DNA of 64,000 bases from Ferrovibrio sp. (GCF_029255545.1 NZ_JANLJJ010000094.1:53870-117869); one strand, 5' to 3'; counted from the stretch's first letter, positions 9,990 through 20,091 are shown. A program made the numbers and translations. The notes: generated by a model from the sequence alone, not told the origin.

Positions 9990-11756
9990 GTGCCGATAGC
10001 AATATTTTCGGACCACTGCGCGAGGCTACCTTTGAATTATCTGACTCCGGGTGCAGCGACCATCGTTACGGCAGCGCCAGCCATCGTCGCCATCGCATGC
10101 CTGTTCGCCTACTTGAAGGTGAGGGGCGGAAGGCATCTTCTGTATTGGAGTGCCAGCCACATCGCGATCATCGTTCCGTTTGCGCTCGCAAGTTTCGGAA
10201 ACATGCCCTCCGATCTTAAGGTCCTCCCGATATTTTGTGCTTACACGATTGGAGTGCAGGCTTTTGCGGTAGCCATGGTGTTCGGTGTCCGATCGCTTGT
10301 CGGACTCCGAGATGATCTTGCCTTCGCAATCCTTGGAACCGCGGCGATCAGTGTTTCTGTCATTCTGATCGAATGGATGATCGCGCGACCAAGCCAGATA
10401 TCGCCGTATCTTCAGAGCATCCTTGTGGCATATGCAGCCGCACTGTTATTCATCAAGCGGCAGTCGGCCCTGTATGTTGTTATAGGTATTTTGCTGGTCA
10501 TCCGTATATGTCTGACCCTGCTGTATTATCTTCTGCCGGGCACGCCGGATAACTACACGACCCTGCTTTTTGCATTCACATCCGCGAACCTTCTCACGGG
10601 CATGGGTTTTGTGCTCATGGAATTTGATAACGCCAGGCATCGGGAGCGCACCGCGAGGTATGAGGAGCGAAGCACGAAGGCCTTCTTGGAAGCCATTCTG
10701 GATATAATACCGGCAATTATCAGTCATAAAGACCGCGATCTCCGCTACCGGGTGGTTAACCGGGAGATGCGGAATCTCCTCGCACCGTATTACGGCAATC
10801 CCATCGGGCAGACTTGGGAAGAACTCACGGCCGGCGGGCGAAGGCCATTTGTCGAGGATATTGATCGACAAGTCATCGAAAGCGGGAATACCGTTGCGAC
10901 CGAGCAGCATTGGGTTCTGCCTGATGGAAAGGCCATGATGATCCTCGCAAGAAAGATACCCTTGAGGAACGAACGCGGCGGAATCGAGGGGGTGGTATCC
11001 TGTGGAATCGATATCACTGAATTGAAGGAAACTGAGGCTGAGCTTTCGCGGCAATATGTTGCCGCGGAATCGGCAAACAAGGCAAAAAGCGTTTTTCTGG
11101 CCAACATGAGCCATGAACTCAGAACACCATTGAATGCGATTATTGGCTTTGCCGAGATGATGAGCGGCGGTTACATCGGGCCAATGAATGACAGGCAGCA
11201 AGAATACGCAAAGCACATTTATGAGTCAGGAACGCATCTTCTGAAAATCGTGAATGATATCCTCGATCTTTCGAGAGTTGAAAGCGGTCGCTTCGAATTT
11301 GAGATCACCAGCGTTTCGCTGGACGAAATCGGCCATATGGCGATTGAAATGGTTGCGCCGCAGGCGAAACCTAATGGTGTATCTCTGGTACTCGCCGAGT
11401 CCGGCCTTCAGGTTCAAGCAGACAGGCAGGCCCTGACCCAGGTTCTGATAAACCTCTTGATCAATGCGGTGAAGTTCAACAGGAAAGACGGCTACGTCTG
11501 GCTCTCGGCCGAGCGGATTGATGACCGCGTAAAAATCACGGTCGAGGATACGGGCATCGGAATGGCGACTAAGAGGGCATTTTCCGATACATCGATGCCG
11601 TCCCAGGATGAGGCATACCGAAAGCAGGCCAATGCGGGGGCGGGGCTTGGCCTTCCAATCAGCCGGGTTCTGGTTGAACGACAGAATGGGCGCATGCGGA
11701 TCAGGAATAGGGTGGAGGGTGGCACAATTGTTGAGATATTCCTGCCCTCGTCATAG
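9990..11756 (+). CDS. membrane-bound PAS sensor histidine kinase
   Basis: N-terminal TM block; PAS; H-box MSHELRTPLNAIIGFAEMM; N-box NLLINAVKFN; DTGIGM; GAGLGLPISR. Confidence 0.9.
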   Translation: MPIAIFSDHCARLPLNYLTPGAATIVTAAPAIVAIACLFAYLKVRGGRHLLYWSASHIAIIVPFALASFGNMPSDLKVLPIFCAYTIGVQAFAVAMVFGVRSLVGLRDDLAFAILGTAAISVSVILIEWMIARPSQISPYLQSILVAYAAALLFIKRQSALYVVIGILLVIRICLTLLYYLLPGTPDNYTTLLFAFTSANLLTGMGFVLMEFDNARHRERTARYEERSTKAFLEAILDIIPAIISHKDRDLRYRVVNREMRNLLAPYYGNPIGQTWEELTAGGRRPFVEDIDRQVIESGNTVATEQHWVLPDGKAMMILARKIPLRNERGGIEGVVSCGIDITELKETEAELSRQYVAAESANKAKSVFLANMSHELRTPLNAIIGFAEMMSGGYIGPMNDRQQEYAKHIYESGTHLLKIVNDILDLSRVESGRFEFEITSVSLDEIGHMAIEMVAPQAKPNGVSLVLAESGLQVQADRQALTQVLINLLINAVKFNRKDGYVWLSAERIDDRVKITVEDTGIGMATKRAFSDTSMPSQDEAYRKQANAGAGLGLPISRVLVERQNGRMRIRNRVEGGTIVEIFLPSS

Positions 11757-12938
11757 CCGCTTCTTCCAGACGCCAACCGGCGATATCAGTGGTCCGCAGG
11801 GCGGCCCTGGTCGCTACCATCTATCGGATCACCTCCTGAGCTGCAGGTAGCGCCATCAGTGCGCTTGCGATCCGGTGCAGATGACGCGAAAGGCTGGATG
11901 CCCCGGCATAAAATCCGTGCATTCACACTTCGTTTAACCTTTTATGGCGTCAGCACCAGCAATACCATCAGCCCGTCCGTTCTCATCTCCAGACCATGCG
12001 CATCAATCTCAAAGCCCAGAGCTAAGGTCTGACGATCCACATGATCATCGACAAAATCGAAGACTACGCAGCCATGTTAACTAACTTAAGTCACACGGCC
12101 GACGAAGCCAGCTTCGATGTCAATCGAGTCTCAGTTGATGAATTGCGAGTATCGATCAGGGAGGTCAGCATCCCGAACAGCCCAGAAGTGGTTCCCACCA
12201 GGCCATTGCTTCTCATCCGTCCGATCCGTCTGTCTTCGGTGAGAAACCGGCCCTGAACGGCAAAGGTCTCTGGCGAAGTTCATCACCCGCCAATCTGACC
12301 CAGGCAGCATTGGCTGAATAAATTTAGCCATGCCCTGCCCTACTTCTCGATTCCAATACGACGCAAGCCAGCCGAGCTTTTCATAGACATCTGGCTGACC
12401 AACAGTACTGTCGCTTTGAGCCTGGATTGCTTCCCTAATCACTGTGCCGCGTTGATACAACAAATGATTCTCTATCATCCCGCCCTGACGGCTGAAGATA
12501 CCTAACTCACAAAATATGTTTAAGAACCAAACCCCATCGCGATCGCATAGGAGTCGGCTACTTTTATAAGTATACCAGACTTCATGCTGCGTACTAATTT
12601 TCCGCCGATAGCGCCGCCGCCCTAGAACGATGCGGGGCGCCTTCGCGATTGTTGACTCAAGCCTATAGTCACGAAATATATTACCAAAAACTCTCAGTAG
12701 ATTTTCCCTGCTTGCACCTCAGAGCCGTTTTCTAGGCCATCACCGCACACTTGAGCGACTTAGCAATCGATGCATTGAGATGGCCCGCCACGCTCAAACC
12801 AGATGCAACTTGATATTTGTGCAACGCCTCTTGCGTCTACGCCCGATGACGCCGTCTGCGGACCTTGGGTCACGCAACTGACCCGCGACATCATTAGCCA
12901 CAGCTGTTATGCGAGATCACCCTTAGAGCACTTGACAT

Positions 12939-12958
12939 TAGTAACATATAAGTTACTA
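12939..12958. promoter_or_regulatory. inverted repeat at the promoter of the toxin-antitoxin operon
   Basis: TAGTAAC-ATATAA-GTTACTA directly after a TTGACA -35-like box and upstream of ATG 12967. Confidence 0.6.
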
Positions 12959-12966
12959 TCATCAAC

Positions 12967-13302
12967 ATGAAAGCGTCGAAGCCGACAAAGATTCTCGAAT
13001 ATCTCGATTCGGCAAGTCGCTCTCCCTTCAGCCGCTGGTTCGACCGATTGCCGGCGGCCGCGGCTATTAAAATCCGCGCCGCGCTTGTGCGCCTCGAAGT
13101 AGGTAACCGGTCAGAGGTCAAGTCCGTCGGCAGCGGCGTACTTGAACGTCGTATCGATTATGGCCCTGGCTATCGGATTTACTTCGGTGAAGACGAGAAC
13201 GGCACGCTGATTATCCTACTTGGCGGCGGAGACAAGCGAAGGCAGAGTGACGATATCAACGTCGCCAAAGCCAATTGGCAAGACTACAAGCGCAGAAAAT
13301 AA
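12967..13302 (+). CDS. type II toxin, RelE/ParE superfamily, HigB/Gp49-like
   Basis: YLDSASRSPFSRWFDRLPAAAAIKIRAALVRLEVGNRSEVKSVGSGVLERRIDYGPGYRIYFGEDENGTLIILLGGGDKRRQSDDINVAKANWQDYK. Confidence 0.9.
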   Translation: MKASKPTKILEYLDSASRSPFSRWFDRLPAAAAIKIRAALVRLEVGNRSEVKSVGSGVLERRIDYGPGYRIYFGEDENGTLIILLGGGDKRRQSDDINVAKANWQDYKRRK

Positions 13303-13325
13303 AAGCTATCGCGTGGAGGCCGACT

Positions 13326-13673
13326 ATGGCTTTGACTAAGGACTTTCAAGAGACTGTTGCGGCTCGGGCGAAGAAAGATCCCGAATTCCGCCTTGGCCTT
13401 CTACAAGAGGCGATTTCTGCACTGCAGGATAATGAACTCGATGTCGCGAAACAGCTTCTTGCAGATTATGTGAATGCAACTGCGGGATATAAGAAGCTTT
13501 CTGTGCTTACAAAGACGCCAGAAAAAAGCTTAATGAGAATGCTAGGCCCAAAAGGCAATCCAACCATCGAGAACTTCTTTTGCCTTTTGTCCCCACTCCT
13601 CTCGAATGAAAATGCCAGGCTCGTCGTGCATTCACAGCCATCACGCAGCCGCCCGAAACGGCCCAATCGATAA
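13326..13673 (+). CDS. HigA-like antitoxin (HTH)
   Basis: MALTKDFQETVAARAKKDPEFRLGLLQEAISALQDNELDVAKQLLADYVNATAGYKKLSVLTKTPEKSLMRMLGPKGNPTIENFFCLL; immediately downstream of the toxin. Confidence 0.85.
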   Translation: MALTKDFQETVAARAKKDPEFRLGLLQEAISALQDNELDVAKQLLADYVNATAGYKKLSVLTKTPEKSLMRMLGPKGNPTIENFFCLLSPLLSNENARLVVHSQPSRSRPKRPNR

Positions 13674-14027
13674 CAGCGCCTTAAACCCTCAAATGACCTC
13701 TATGGCGGGTCATCTAGATATTAATTTTCAGCGCGAAAGCCGCATGACGACGGATCAATCGACCAAACCAACACAATGCCAGATAAACTTGCGAGCCTGT
13801 CTTCTGGCCGGCGCCAATTCTGCTCAAACCACACCTATCGACCATAACTATTTCGATAGCCTACGCGATCGTATTCGAGACAGTCACATCGTCAAAATGC
13901 CGTCTCAGTAGATTCTCACTCAGTAGAAAACTCACATTTGATCCTGGTAGATAGATTTCCCAGCGTTGCCCCTAACCCCCGTAGCCTTTGGCATCTCACT
14001 TCGCCCGTCATTGGCGTTGGAAACTGC

Positions 14028-14861
14028 TTACTGCCCTATTTCTGGAAAGAGTGACGGCGCGCCATAACCACGCAATACCCCGCCACTTGCCCGAATCCAC
14101 TTACCCCAAAAATCTTCAATCGCCTTCATCTCGACCGAGGATTTGTACTTCCCATCGTCCGTATATCCAGCGCCGTGGATGTACACTTCAACGCCATTTA
14201 ACTGACCAATCATGTTGGCTAAACGCGCTTTATCGATCTCCTTGTCCGGCTCGATCCTCCGCACTTTGTTATTCGCGTAAAAGCTCGTTGTGGCTGAGTT
14301 CTCCAGCATATCAGAGAGTATAAAGAGGTATTGGCGCTCCGCTTTCTTGGTGGAAAGGAACTCGCGTGAGAGCATAGTTAGCGTGCCTAGGATCTCCGTG
14401 TTTGGCAGATTGGTCGACGACTCGTCGAAGATCTTTTTCAGATGGCCGGCAACAAGATTCCGCGTGGCAGATTCCTGCTCTTGCAGACATTTTGCCATTT
14501 TCGCCAATGCAACTTTTCCTGTCGTAAATTTCTTATTTTCAGGAATGTCCTGATCTAAAATCGCTTCTAGAACGACCTCACTATACCGCTCTTTCACAAA
14601 GGCTGAGAAGCTCACGAGAACTACGCGATCGCCAGGCTTTATGAATTTCTGAATCTTTTTATTGGCTGTTTCCTGCAGTCCCGCGTCGAACTTTGCCGTC
14701 TGATCAACGACGACGACAAGTTCACGCTTCGCCTTCGACGCAGCCTGTCCTGCTTCGACGATGGTGTAGCAGCTAGGAACCTCTACTGTTGCCGCATAGG
14801 CAGCTGACAAAGATAAAATACAGATAACTGCTACTCGAAAGATAAGCGCTATAGCACACAT
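14028..14861 (-). CDS. exported VWA-like protein
   Basis: Signal peptide MCAIALIFRVAVICILSLSAAYA; ELVVVVDQTAKFD..GDRVVLVSFSAF..YLFILSDMLENS: VWA-like strand pattern with a degenerate MIDAS. Confidence 0.6.
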   Translation of the reverse strand: MCAIALIFRVAVICILSLSAAYAATVEVPSCYTIVEAGQAASKAKRELVVVVDQTAKFDAGLQETANKKIQKFIKPGDRVVLVSFSAFVKERYSEVVLEAILDQDIPENKKFTTGKVALAKMAKCLQEQESATRNLVAGHLKKIFDESSTNLPNTEILGTLTMLSREFLSTKKAERQYLFILSDMLENSATTSFYANNKVRRIEPDKEIDKARLANMIGQLNGVEVYIHGAGYTDDGKYKSSVEMKAIEDFWGKWIRASGGVLRGYGAPSLFPEIGQ

Positions 14862-14871
14862 AAAGGCCTCG

Positions 14872-16338
14872 TTATGTTGGTCGTACTGACAACTCACGAC
14901 GCAAACGAGCGCGCATCTCATCTTCTGTCTCTTCGCGTTGTGCATGCTCCTGTAAGAGTTCGGCCCGGATCCGGGCCTCCATTTCTTCCCGCGTCTCAGA
15001 ACGCCTTTCATCCGTCGTATCAACTGGCAAGGTCTTGGCTTGGGCAGCAGGCACCTCTTCCACAGATGATGTATGGCGCCGCGAATCATCCTTCTCTTTC
15101 ATAACTACAAAGCTATTGAAGTTGCGATCCTCGGCTTGACCGGCCATCTTCATGGCATCGCCCTCGATGCCGGTAGCAACTATACGATCGTCCATTCTCG
15201 CCTGCAGCCTAGAAAGATGGCCTTGAGCAACATTCGCGACCACATCCATCTTGGCACGATGGTAGTCGATGTATTCGTCCTCGGTTGTGAAGTTGTGGCT
15301 AATGCGCCATGCCTTCTTGGACTCTTTTCCGGCAAAGCCAGTTTTAAAGCCGAGCAAGACGCCGACGATCTGAATAAACACAAATAGAACGGCGAGAACG
15401 CCAAAAGTGACCAGACCACCTTTGCGCTTTGTCGTCGCAACCTCTTCGGCAGCCTTATGCTCAGCTGCTTTTTGAGGGCTGGAAAAAACGTCGGGAGCTT
15501 TATTGAGAGATGGAAAGCCAAATGACGGGCCGCTCGTTGGGCTCAACGTCGTCTCTTCGATAAGCATCTGTTCGAGCTTTTGTTGCCGAACATAGGCCGC
15601 GCCAGCGGCAACAAGAACGACCATAATAATGGTCAGAATGGTAACAATTGGCGGCCTAACACGCATATCGGCGCGCACATTGAGGCGATTACCGGTTTGC
15701 ACATAATGAGGTTCGTTATCGTCTTCATTGTTATTATCAATGCGGATTGCGCGCGAAGTGATGTTCTTCGCATTCCTATGGGCCGCCCATTGCGAGCGAA
15801 CCGCACTTACCATTCCCCTGACATACAACTCATGCCCTGTGAAATGGGTGAGCATGACAAGCAAAATTGAAATGACTATGGATATGCCGAAGGCGCCAGC
15901 CATCTGTGTCGCCTCAGATGCACCTGGGATAGTCCAGCCAGCTAGGACATACGAAAATCCAAGTGCCTCAATAAAGACGAGAACGCTAATCGCAATCCAG
16001 CCGCCCGTGCTCAGCGGCGATCGGCCGATCTCGTTGACCTTCGAGAGATAGCTGGCTGATTTTCTATAAGCTTGTGGATGCGAGCGGACTTCTCGATAAT
16101 TCTTGTAAAAATCCGTGCATAGCTCGATTTCAGACTGGAACCAGCCCTTATCAGCCCGCCGCGTCTTGCGTGAAAGTCTCGCTGCCTTGCCGATAATCGG
16201 CAAACTATACCAAGCGCTTTTCACAAAAAGGCAGACCTCTTCCCACCAGACTTTGAGGGACAGAATAAACGCCATTGTCAGTAAAATGGCGCCGATGATC
16301 GCCCGATAAGCGCTCAGGAAATCGTAGATTTCATCCAT
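14872..16338 (-). CDS. multi-TM membrane protein with charged cytoplasmic tail, unknown family
   Basis: 488 aa, about 5 hydrophobic segments, coiled C-terminus (REEMEARIRAELLQEHAQREETEDEMRARLRREL). Confidence 0.7.
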   Translation of the reverse strand: MDEIYDFLSAYRAIIGAILLTMAFILSLKVWWEEVCLFVKSAWYSLPIIGKAARLSRKTRRADKGWFQSEIELCTDFYKNYREVRSHPQAYRKSASYLSKVNEIGRSPLSTGGWIAISVLVFIEALGFSYVLAGWTIPGASEATQMAGAFGISIVISILLVMLTHFTGHELYVRGMVSAVRSQWAAHRNAKNITSRAIRIDNNNEDDNEPHYVQTGNRLNVRADMRVRPPIVTILTIIMVVLVAAGAAYVRQQKLEQMLIEETTLSPTSGPSFGFPSLNKAPDVFSSPQKAAEHKAAEEVATTKRKGGLVTFGVLAVLFVFIQIVGVLLGFKTGFAGKESKKAWRISHNFTTEDEYIDYHRAKMDVVANVAQGHLSRLQARMDDRIVATGIEGDAMKMAGQAEDRNFNSFVVMKEKDDSRRHTSSVEEVPAAQAKTLPVDTTDERRSETREEMEARIRAELLQEHAQREETEDEMRARLRRELSVRPT

Positions 16339-16349
16339 GGTGTGCCTCG

Positions 16350-17903
16350 TTACTTGTCACTTGGAATTGTTGGAGCAAAATCGGCCACATGCACAATGCC
16401 GCCCTTATCGTAGTAAAGGCGGCCAAACTTGGTCTTGCCGGGTGCGCTTGTATCAAATACTAGGTCCATACATCGGACTGGCCAGGCGTCTTCTGCCATG
16501 AAGACGCGATACAGAATTCCAGACTCTCCCTCAAAGCCGCGCGCATTTGCCGGTGTCTTGATGGTCGGCACCTGGTCACCTGGCTTGTAATCCTTGAAAA
16601 CGATCATTTGCGGTGGCTCTTCAACTCTGGCTCCATCACGCAAAACTTTGACGCCAGAAAGACCGGCCAAATGGCCATTCAAATTCTGTGTCCATGACGT
16701 GCCGTAGAGGCCTGGCATATACGCACTCGTGCGCCGCGAGACCTCTTCGCCCGTGGCAAGCGAGCGCATGATTCCTACTTTTTGGTTCGGGTCTGACAGA
16801 CAGGAGGTTTCTGTATATGCCGTCTCGCTTGATGCGAACGCGCGACTGACAAAACTAAAGGTTGAACTCGATCTGGCTCTATCGCCAACCGCTGAGGCCA
16901 CCGCGACACCCTTGCCATTGACAGGCTGCCCCCCAAAGTCAATGCCAGTGCCTGGCTTCAACGCAACGGCGTATTCGACGTTGGCTTCGGCGGGCTTTTG
17001 GTGCTGTGGCTGCGATGATGGTGCCGACTTAACATTTGCCGCGGTCGGCGATGGCAGAGGCGCCACAGTGACAGTCGTACGTGCGATTTGACTCTTTGCT
17101 GCGCGCTGCATGTAATTGATATTAGCGTCTTGCTTCGCCTCGTAGGCTATGACGCCGCTTTCAGTCTGGAGCTCGACGACTTCGACACGCCGATTCAGCG
17201 CCCGGCCCTCTTCCGTCGTATTGTCGCCAATCGGCCGCGTCTCACCGGCGCCTTTATAGTAGATATTGCTCCGCGGAATGCCCGCATTAGCGAAGACATT
17301 GGCAACGGCCTTGGCGCGTCGCTCTGAAAGCGCCAGGTTCTGCTCAGCACCGCCAGAATTGTCGGTATGGCCGACGATTAGGACTTTGTTATTTGTGCCG
17401 GCATAGGCGCCGGCGATTGTGCGCATATCATTCTCTGTCGCTCGACTCATCTCGGCGCTGCCGACGTCAAACATTGACTTTGAGTGAATGATCGTTGCGA
17501 TGCCCTCATCGATCTTCTTGTCAGATGTCGTCTGATCGGGCTGCGTTCTCCAGTCAATCCCAGCCGACTTGACCTCAATCTCTTTCGCTGCCAAATCGAC
17601 CCCATAAAGGCGCTTTTTCGCCTCTTCGATCTTTTGACAGCGCTGCTTGATGAAATGGCTAGCCGTCGCGCCGATGGCACCGCCAGCCGCCGCACCAATA
17701 ACAGCCCCCTGGCCGCGATTGTTCTTCCCAGCAAGCATGGCACCAGCGAGCGCGCCAAGAATCGTGGCTCCAACAATATAGGCAGGTTCGCCGACACTGC
17801 ATTCTGGCGCCTCTGACACTGCACCATTTCGGCTCGCGCATCCGGCCAGGCTAAGAGCTGTCGCCGCAACGCATGTTGTCGCGATTCTTGAAACCGGCTT
17901 CAT
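16350..17903 (-). CDS. OmpA-family lipoprotein with glycine-zipper segment and novel C-terminal region
   Basis: Lipobox LSLAGC; GALAGAMLAGKNNRGQGAVIGAAAGGAIGAT; OmpA_C motif GHTDNSGGAEQNLALSERRAKAVANVFANAGIPRSNIYYKGAGETRPI. Confidence 0.85.
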   Translation of the reverse strand: MKPVSRIATTCVAATALSLAGCASRNGAVSEAPECSVGEPAYIVGATILGALAGAMLAGKNNRGQGAVIGAAAGGAIGATASHFIKQRCQKIEEAKKRLYGVDLAAKEIEVKSAGIDWRTQPDQTTSDKKIDEGIATIIHSKSMFDVGSAEMSRATENDMRTIAGAYAGTNNKVLIVGHTDNSGGAEQNLALSERRAKAVANVFANAGIPRSNIYYKGAGETRPIGDNTTEEGRALNRRVEVVELQTESGVIAYEAKQDANINYMQRAAKSQIARTTVTVAPLPSPTAANVKSAPSSQPQHQKPAEANVEYAVALKPGTGIDFGGQPVNGKGVAVASAVGDRARSSSTFSFVSRAFASSETAYTETSCLSDPNQKVGIMRSLATGEEVSRRTSAYMPGLYGTSWTQNLNGHLAGLSGVKVLRDGARVEEPPQMIVFKDYKPGDQVPTIKTPANARGFEGESGILYRVFMAEDAWPVRCMDLVFDTSAPGKTKFGRLYYDKGGIVHVADFAPTIPSDK

Positions 17904-18064
17904 TATTCCCCCTCGTGACGCCATTTTTGAACGCCATCACATGTACCTGCCGAGGGAAACTATACGGCCACGCTGACGTGCGGTGCAATTTCAAGCGCAC
18001 ACCATGGTTCACGGGGTGGCAGATAGATTGCAATCGTATGCAGCCTTGCATGCGGGGCGTCTTT

Positions 18065-18080
18065 GAATACATATGTATTC
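18065..18080. promoter_or_regulatory. perfect 16-bp palindrome upstream of the ompA-like operon
   Basis: GAATACATATGTATTC equals its own reverse complement; intergenic. Confidence 0.5.
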
Positions 18081-18288
18081 GACACTGCTTGCATGCTGAA
18101 GATCGTGCGCCGCCTTGAAACTCTCAGGGAGTGACCTTTCGTCTAAGGCAATTCAGTAGAATATTATTCAGTAGATTTGTCATTTTCGATCCGAACAAGG
18201 AGACAAGCGGGCCTTGATAGATTTTCGCCGGCAGGTCCCTACCAGGAGATTTTCGGCATTGGACCTGCCAACCCCACTGTACTCCGCC

Positions 18289-19263
18289 CTATAAGCCCTG
18301 GCAGAACTCCGCCTGTGTATTGATGATGCGGCATAGATGGCGCCGCACTCTGGTATCGATAAAGTTGACCGCGACAAACTCAGACGATCGGCAAAGTGCC
18401 AATGGGTCATTGGGGTCTTCGTCTTTGTTTGATTTTAGGTAATGTAGCAGACCGACCAGTCGCATCGGCTCATTGTCATTGATCGGCATCAAAATCACCG
18501 GCCCGCCGCTGTCCCGCCAGCAACTGCCACTACTGCCCTGGCTCAGGGTCTCGTCATAGATAAATTTAAACAGACCACCATTCTGCGGCGGTTCAGTCTC
18601 TGAAACCCCAAGTAACGCCTCTTTCGGCGTGTCTTTGACCGCCGTATTGGCGCCGTAACCTGCCAAGGCGAACCGCTGGCGCCCTTTGGCATTAGGCGTT
18701 GAGAGCACTGGCATATCAAGGCTGTTCGCCTCAATCTGGTCGACCATGAGCACTGCGATATCAAGATTGACAGCCACCACGCTTGGATCACTGCTATTGG
18801 GCTCAGCCGCTGCATAGTCGCGAATGGTCGAGACTGCTGTTTCTTTAGGCCGCCTGATTGCAACAAGCGACTTGTCGACGCGTCGGCCGTTGCCATCAAG
18901 TAGGCAGTGCTTGGCTGTGATGATGCGATCTTTAGCAATGTAAGTGCCCGTACAGACCATTTTGCCAGACACAAAGACTGGAACGACCAGGCCAAAGCGT
19001 TGAGCTGGCAGATCTGAGATAGTGATGCAGCCATCATTCATGCCGCCCGATTCGCCTATACATTTATGGTGCATAATCATCGGTACGACATGATCGTTAA
19101 TCGACAGCTCTTTGGCGATATCAAGCGGCAGGCCAAAGTCTGAGCCATAAGGCGTTGTGGCCTCGAAACGATACTGTTCAGCCTTGGCCTTATCGGCTGG
19201 CCGCATCAGAAACTTGCCATCGGCCATAGCCAGCAAACCGGCACGCACCATCAAGTCATTCAA
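18289..19263 (-). CDS. trypsin-like serine protease
   Basis: Catalytic triad motifs IITAKHCL (His), NLDIAVLMV (Asp), CWRDSGGPVI (Ser); TTG start called; open frame continues upstream to the NUDIX stop codon. Confidence 0.8.
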   Translation of the reverse strand: MNDLMVRAGLLAMADGKFLMRPADKAKAEQYRFEATTPYGSDFGLPLDIAKELSINDHVVPMIMHHKCIGESGGMNDGCITISDLPAQRFGLVVPVFVSGKMVCTGTYIAKDRIITAKHCLLDGNGRRVDKSLVAIRRPKETAVSTIRDYAAAEPNSSDPSVVAVNLDIAVLMVDQIEANSLDMPVLSTPNAKGRQRFALAGYGANTAVKDTPKEALLGVSETEPPQNGGLFKFIYDETLSQGSSGSCWRDSGGPVILMPINDNEPMRLVGLLHYLKSNKDEDPNDPLALCRSSEFVAVNFIDTRVRRHLCRIINTQAEFCQGL

Positions 19264-19374
19264 GAATTCGCGCTCTAAGCTCGAATCTGGCTTTTGAAGC
19301 AGAACCCGGGGGTTAATCTTGCGCGACAGCTTCTCAAAGGCAGCTTCTAGTATTGTATGTAACGCCGACAGCCA

Positions 19375-20091
19375 TCAGCTGCGGCGGAAGCGGTGTTCCA
19401 GCACGTCGGTCTCGCCGTAAGCGGCGGCTTCCGGTATCCGGAATACCCGGCCCTGCGGGCTGTCGGCCGGTTCCGGGATCACCGTCACGATCGGCCGCAC
19501 TTGCGCCGCCGCCAGTGCGGACGCCACGCTGTCGTGACGCGCCAGCCAGCGCAGATTCATATAGGTGGCGAACATCAGATTGAGCTCGGCGGCCTCGGCG
19601 GCCGCGACCACCGCCTGGGGCGGCAGCCAGGCCGCCGACACCACTTCGCGCAGGTCGGCCGTTGCCGTCTGGTCCGCCGGCGCCGGCGCCAGGAAGAAAT
19701 GCGTGTCGAAACGCTTGGGCAGATGCGGCGGCGTGATCCAGTGCGCAAACGGCACCAGGCTTTGCGTGGCAAGCGCGCAGCCCGTGCGCTGCACCAGCGT
19801 TGCGAAATCCTGGTCCGGACCGGACCGGACCGGTGCAGGCTCGGCCAGCAGCAGACCGCATTCCTCGTAGGTTTCGCGGATGGCGGCGATGCGTAGCGCG
19901 GCCTCGGGCCCCGAAAGCGCGGCATCGGCGGCATCGACGGTGCCGCCGGGAAACACGAACTTGCCGGCAGCATAACTGGCCGATCCGGTGCGCTCGACCA
20001 TCAGCACTTCCGGGCCGGCGGCCGCATCACGCAGCAGGATCAGCGAGGCGGCAAGGCGCGGCGTGACGGGGGCGGCAGGTGCGGCGGTCAT
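19375..20091 (-). CDS. NUDIX hydrolase-like protein
   Basis: ALRIAAIRETYEECGLLLAE, the REx2EE-type NUDIX core; stop/start overlap with the MFS gene. Confidence 0.85.
   Translation of the reverse strand: MTAAPAAPVTPRLAASLILLRDAAAGPEVLMVERTGSASYAAGKFVFPGGTVDAADAALSGPEAALRIAAIRETYEECGLLLAEPAPVRSGPDQDFATLVQRTGCALATQSLVPFAHWITPPHLPKRFDTHFFLAPAPADQTATADLREVVSAAWLPPQAVVAAAEAAELNLMFATYMNLRWLARHDSVASALAAAQVRPIVTVIPEPADSPQGRVFRIPEAAAYGETDVLEHRFRRS

Noticed and set aside
12131-12478. 115-aa minus-strand ORF
   Set aside because: No start context, no recognised motif, and the downstream half looks non-protein-like; insufficient support
14028-17903. Direct assignment of the OmpA/TM cassette to Zorya
   Set aside because: The TM protein lacks an apparent MotA/ZorA-like arrangement and no ZorC/ZorD helicase-type genes lie nearby
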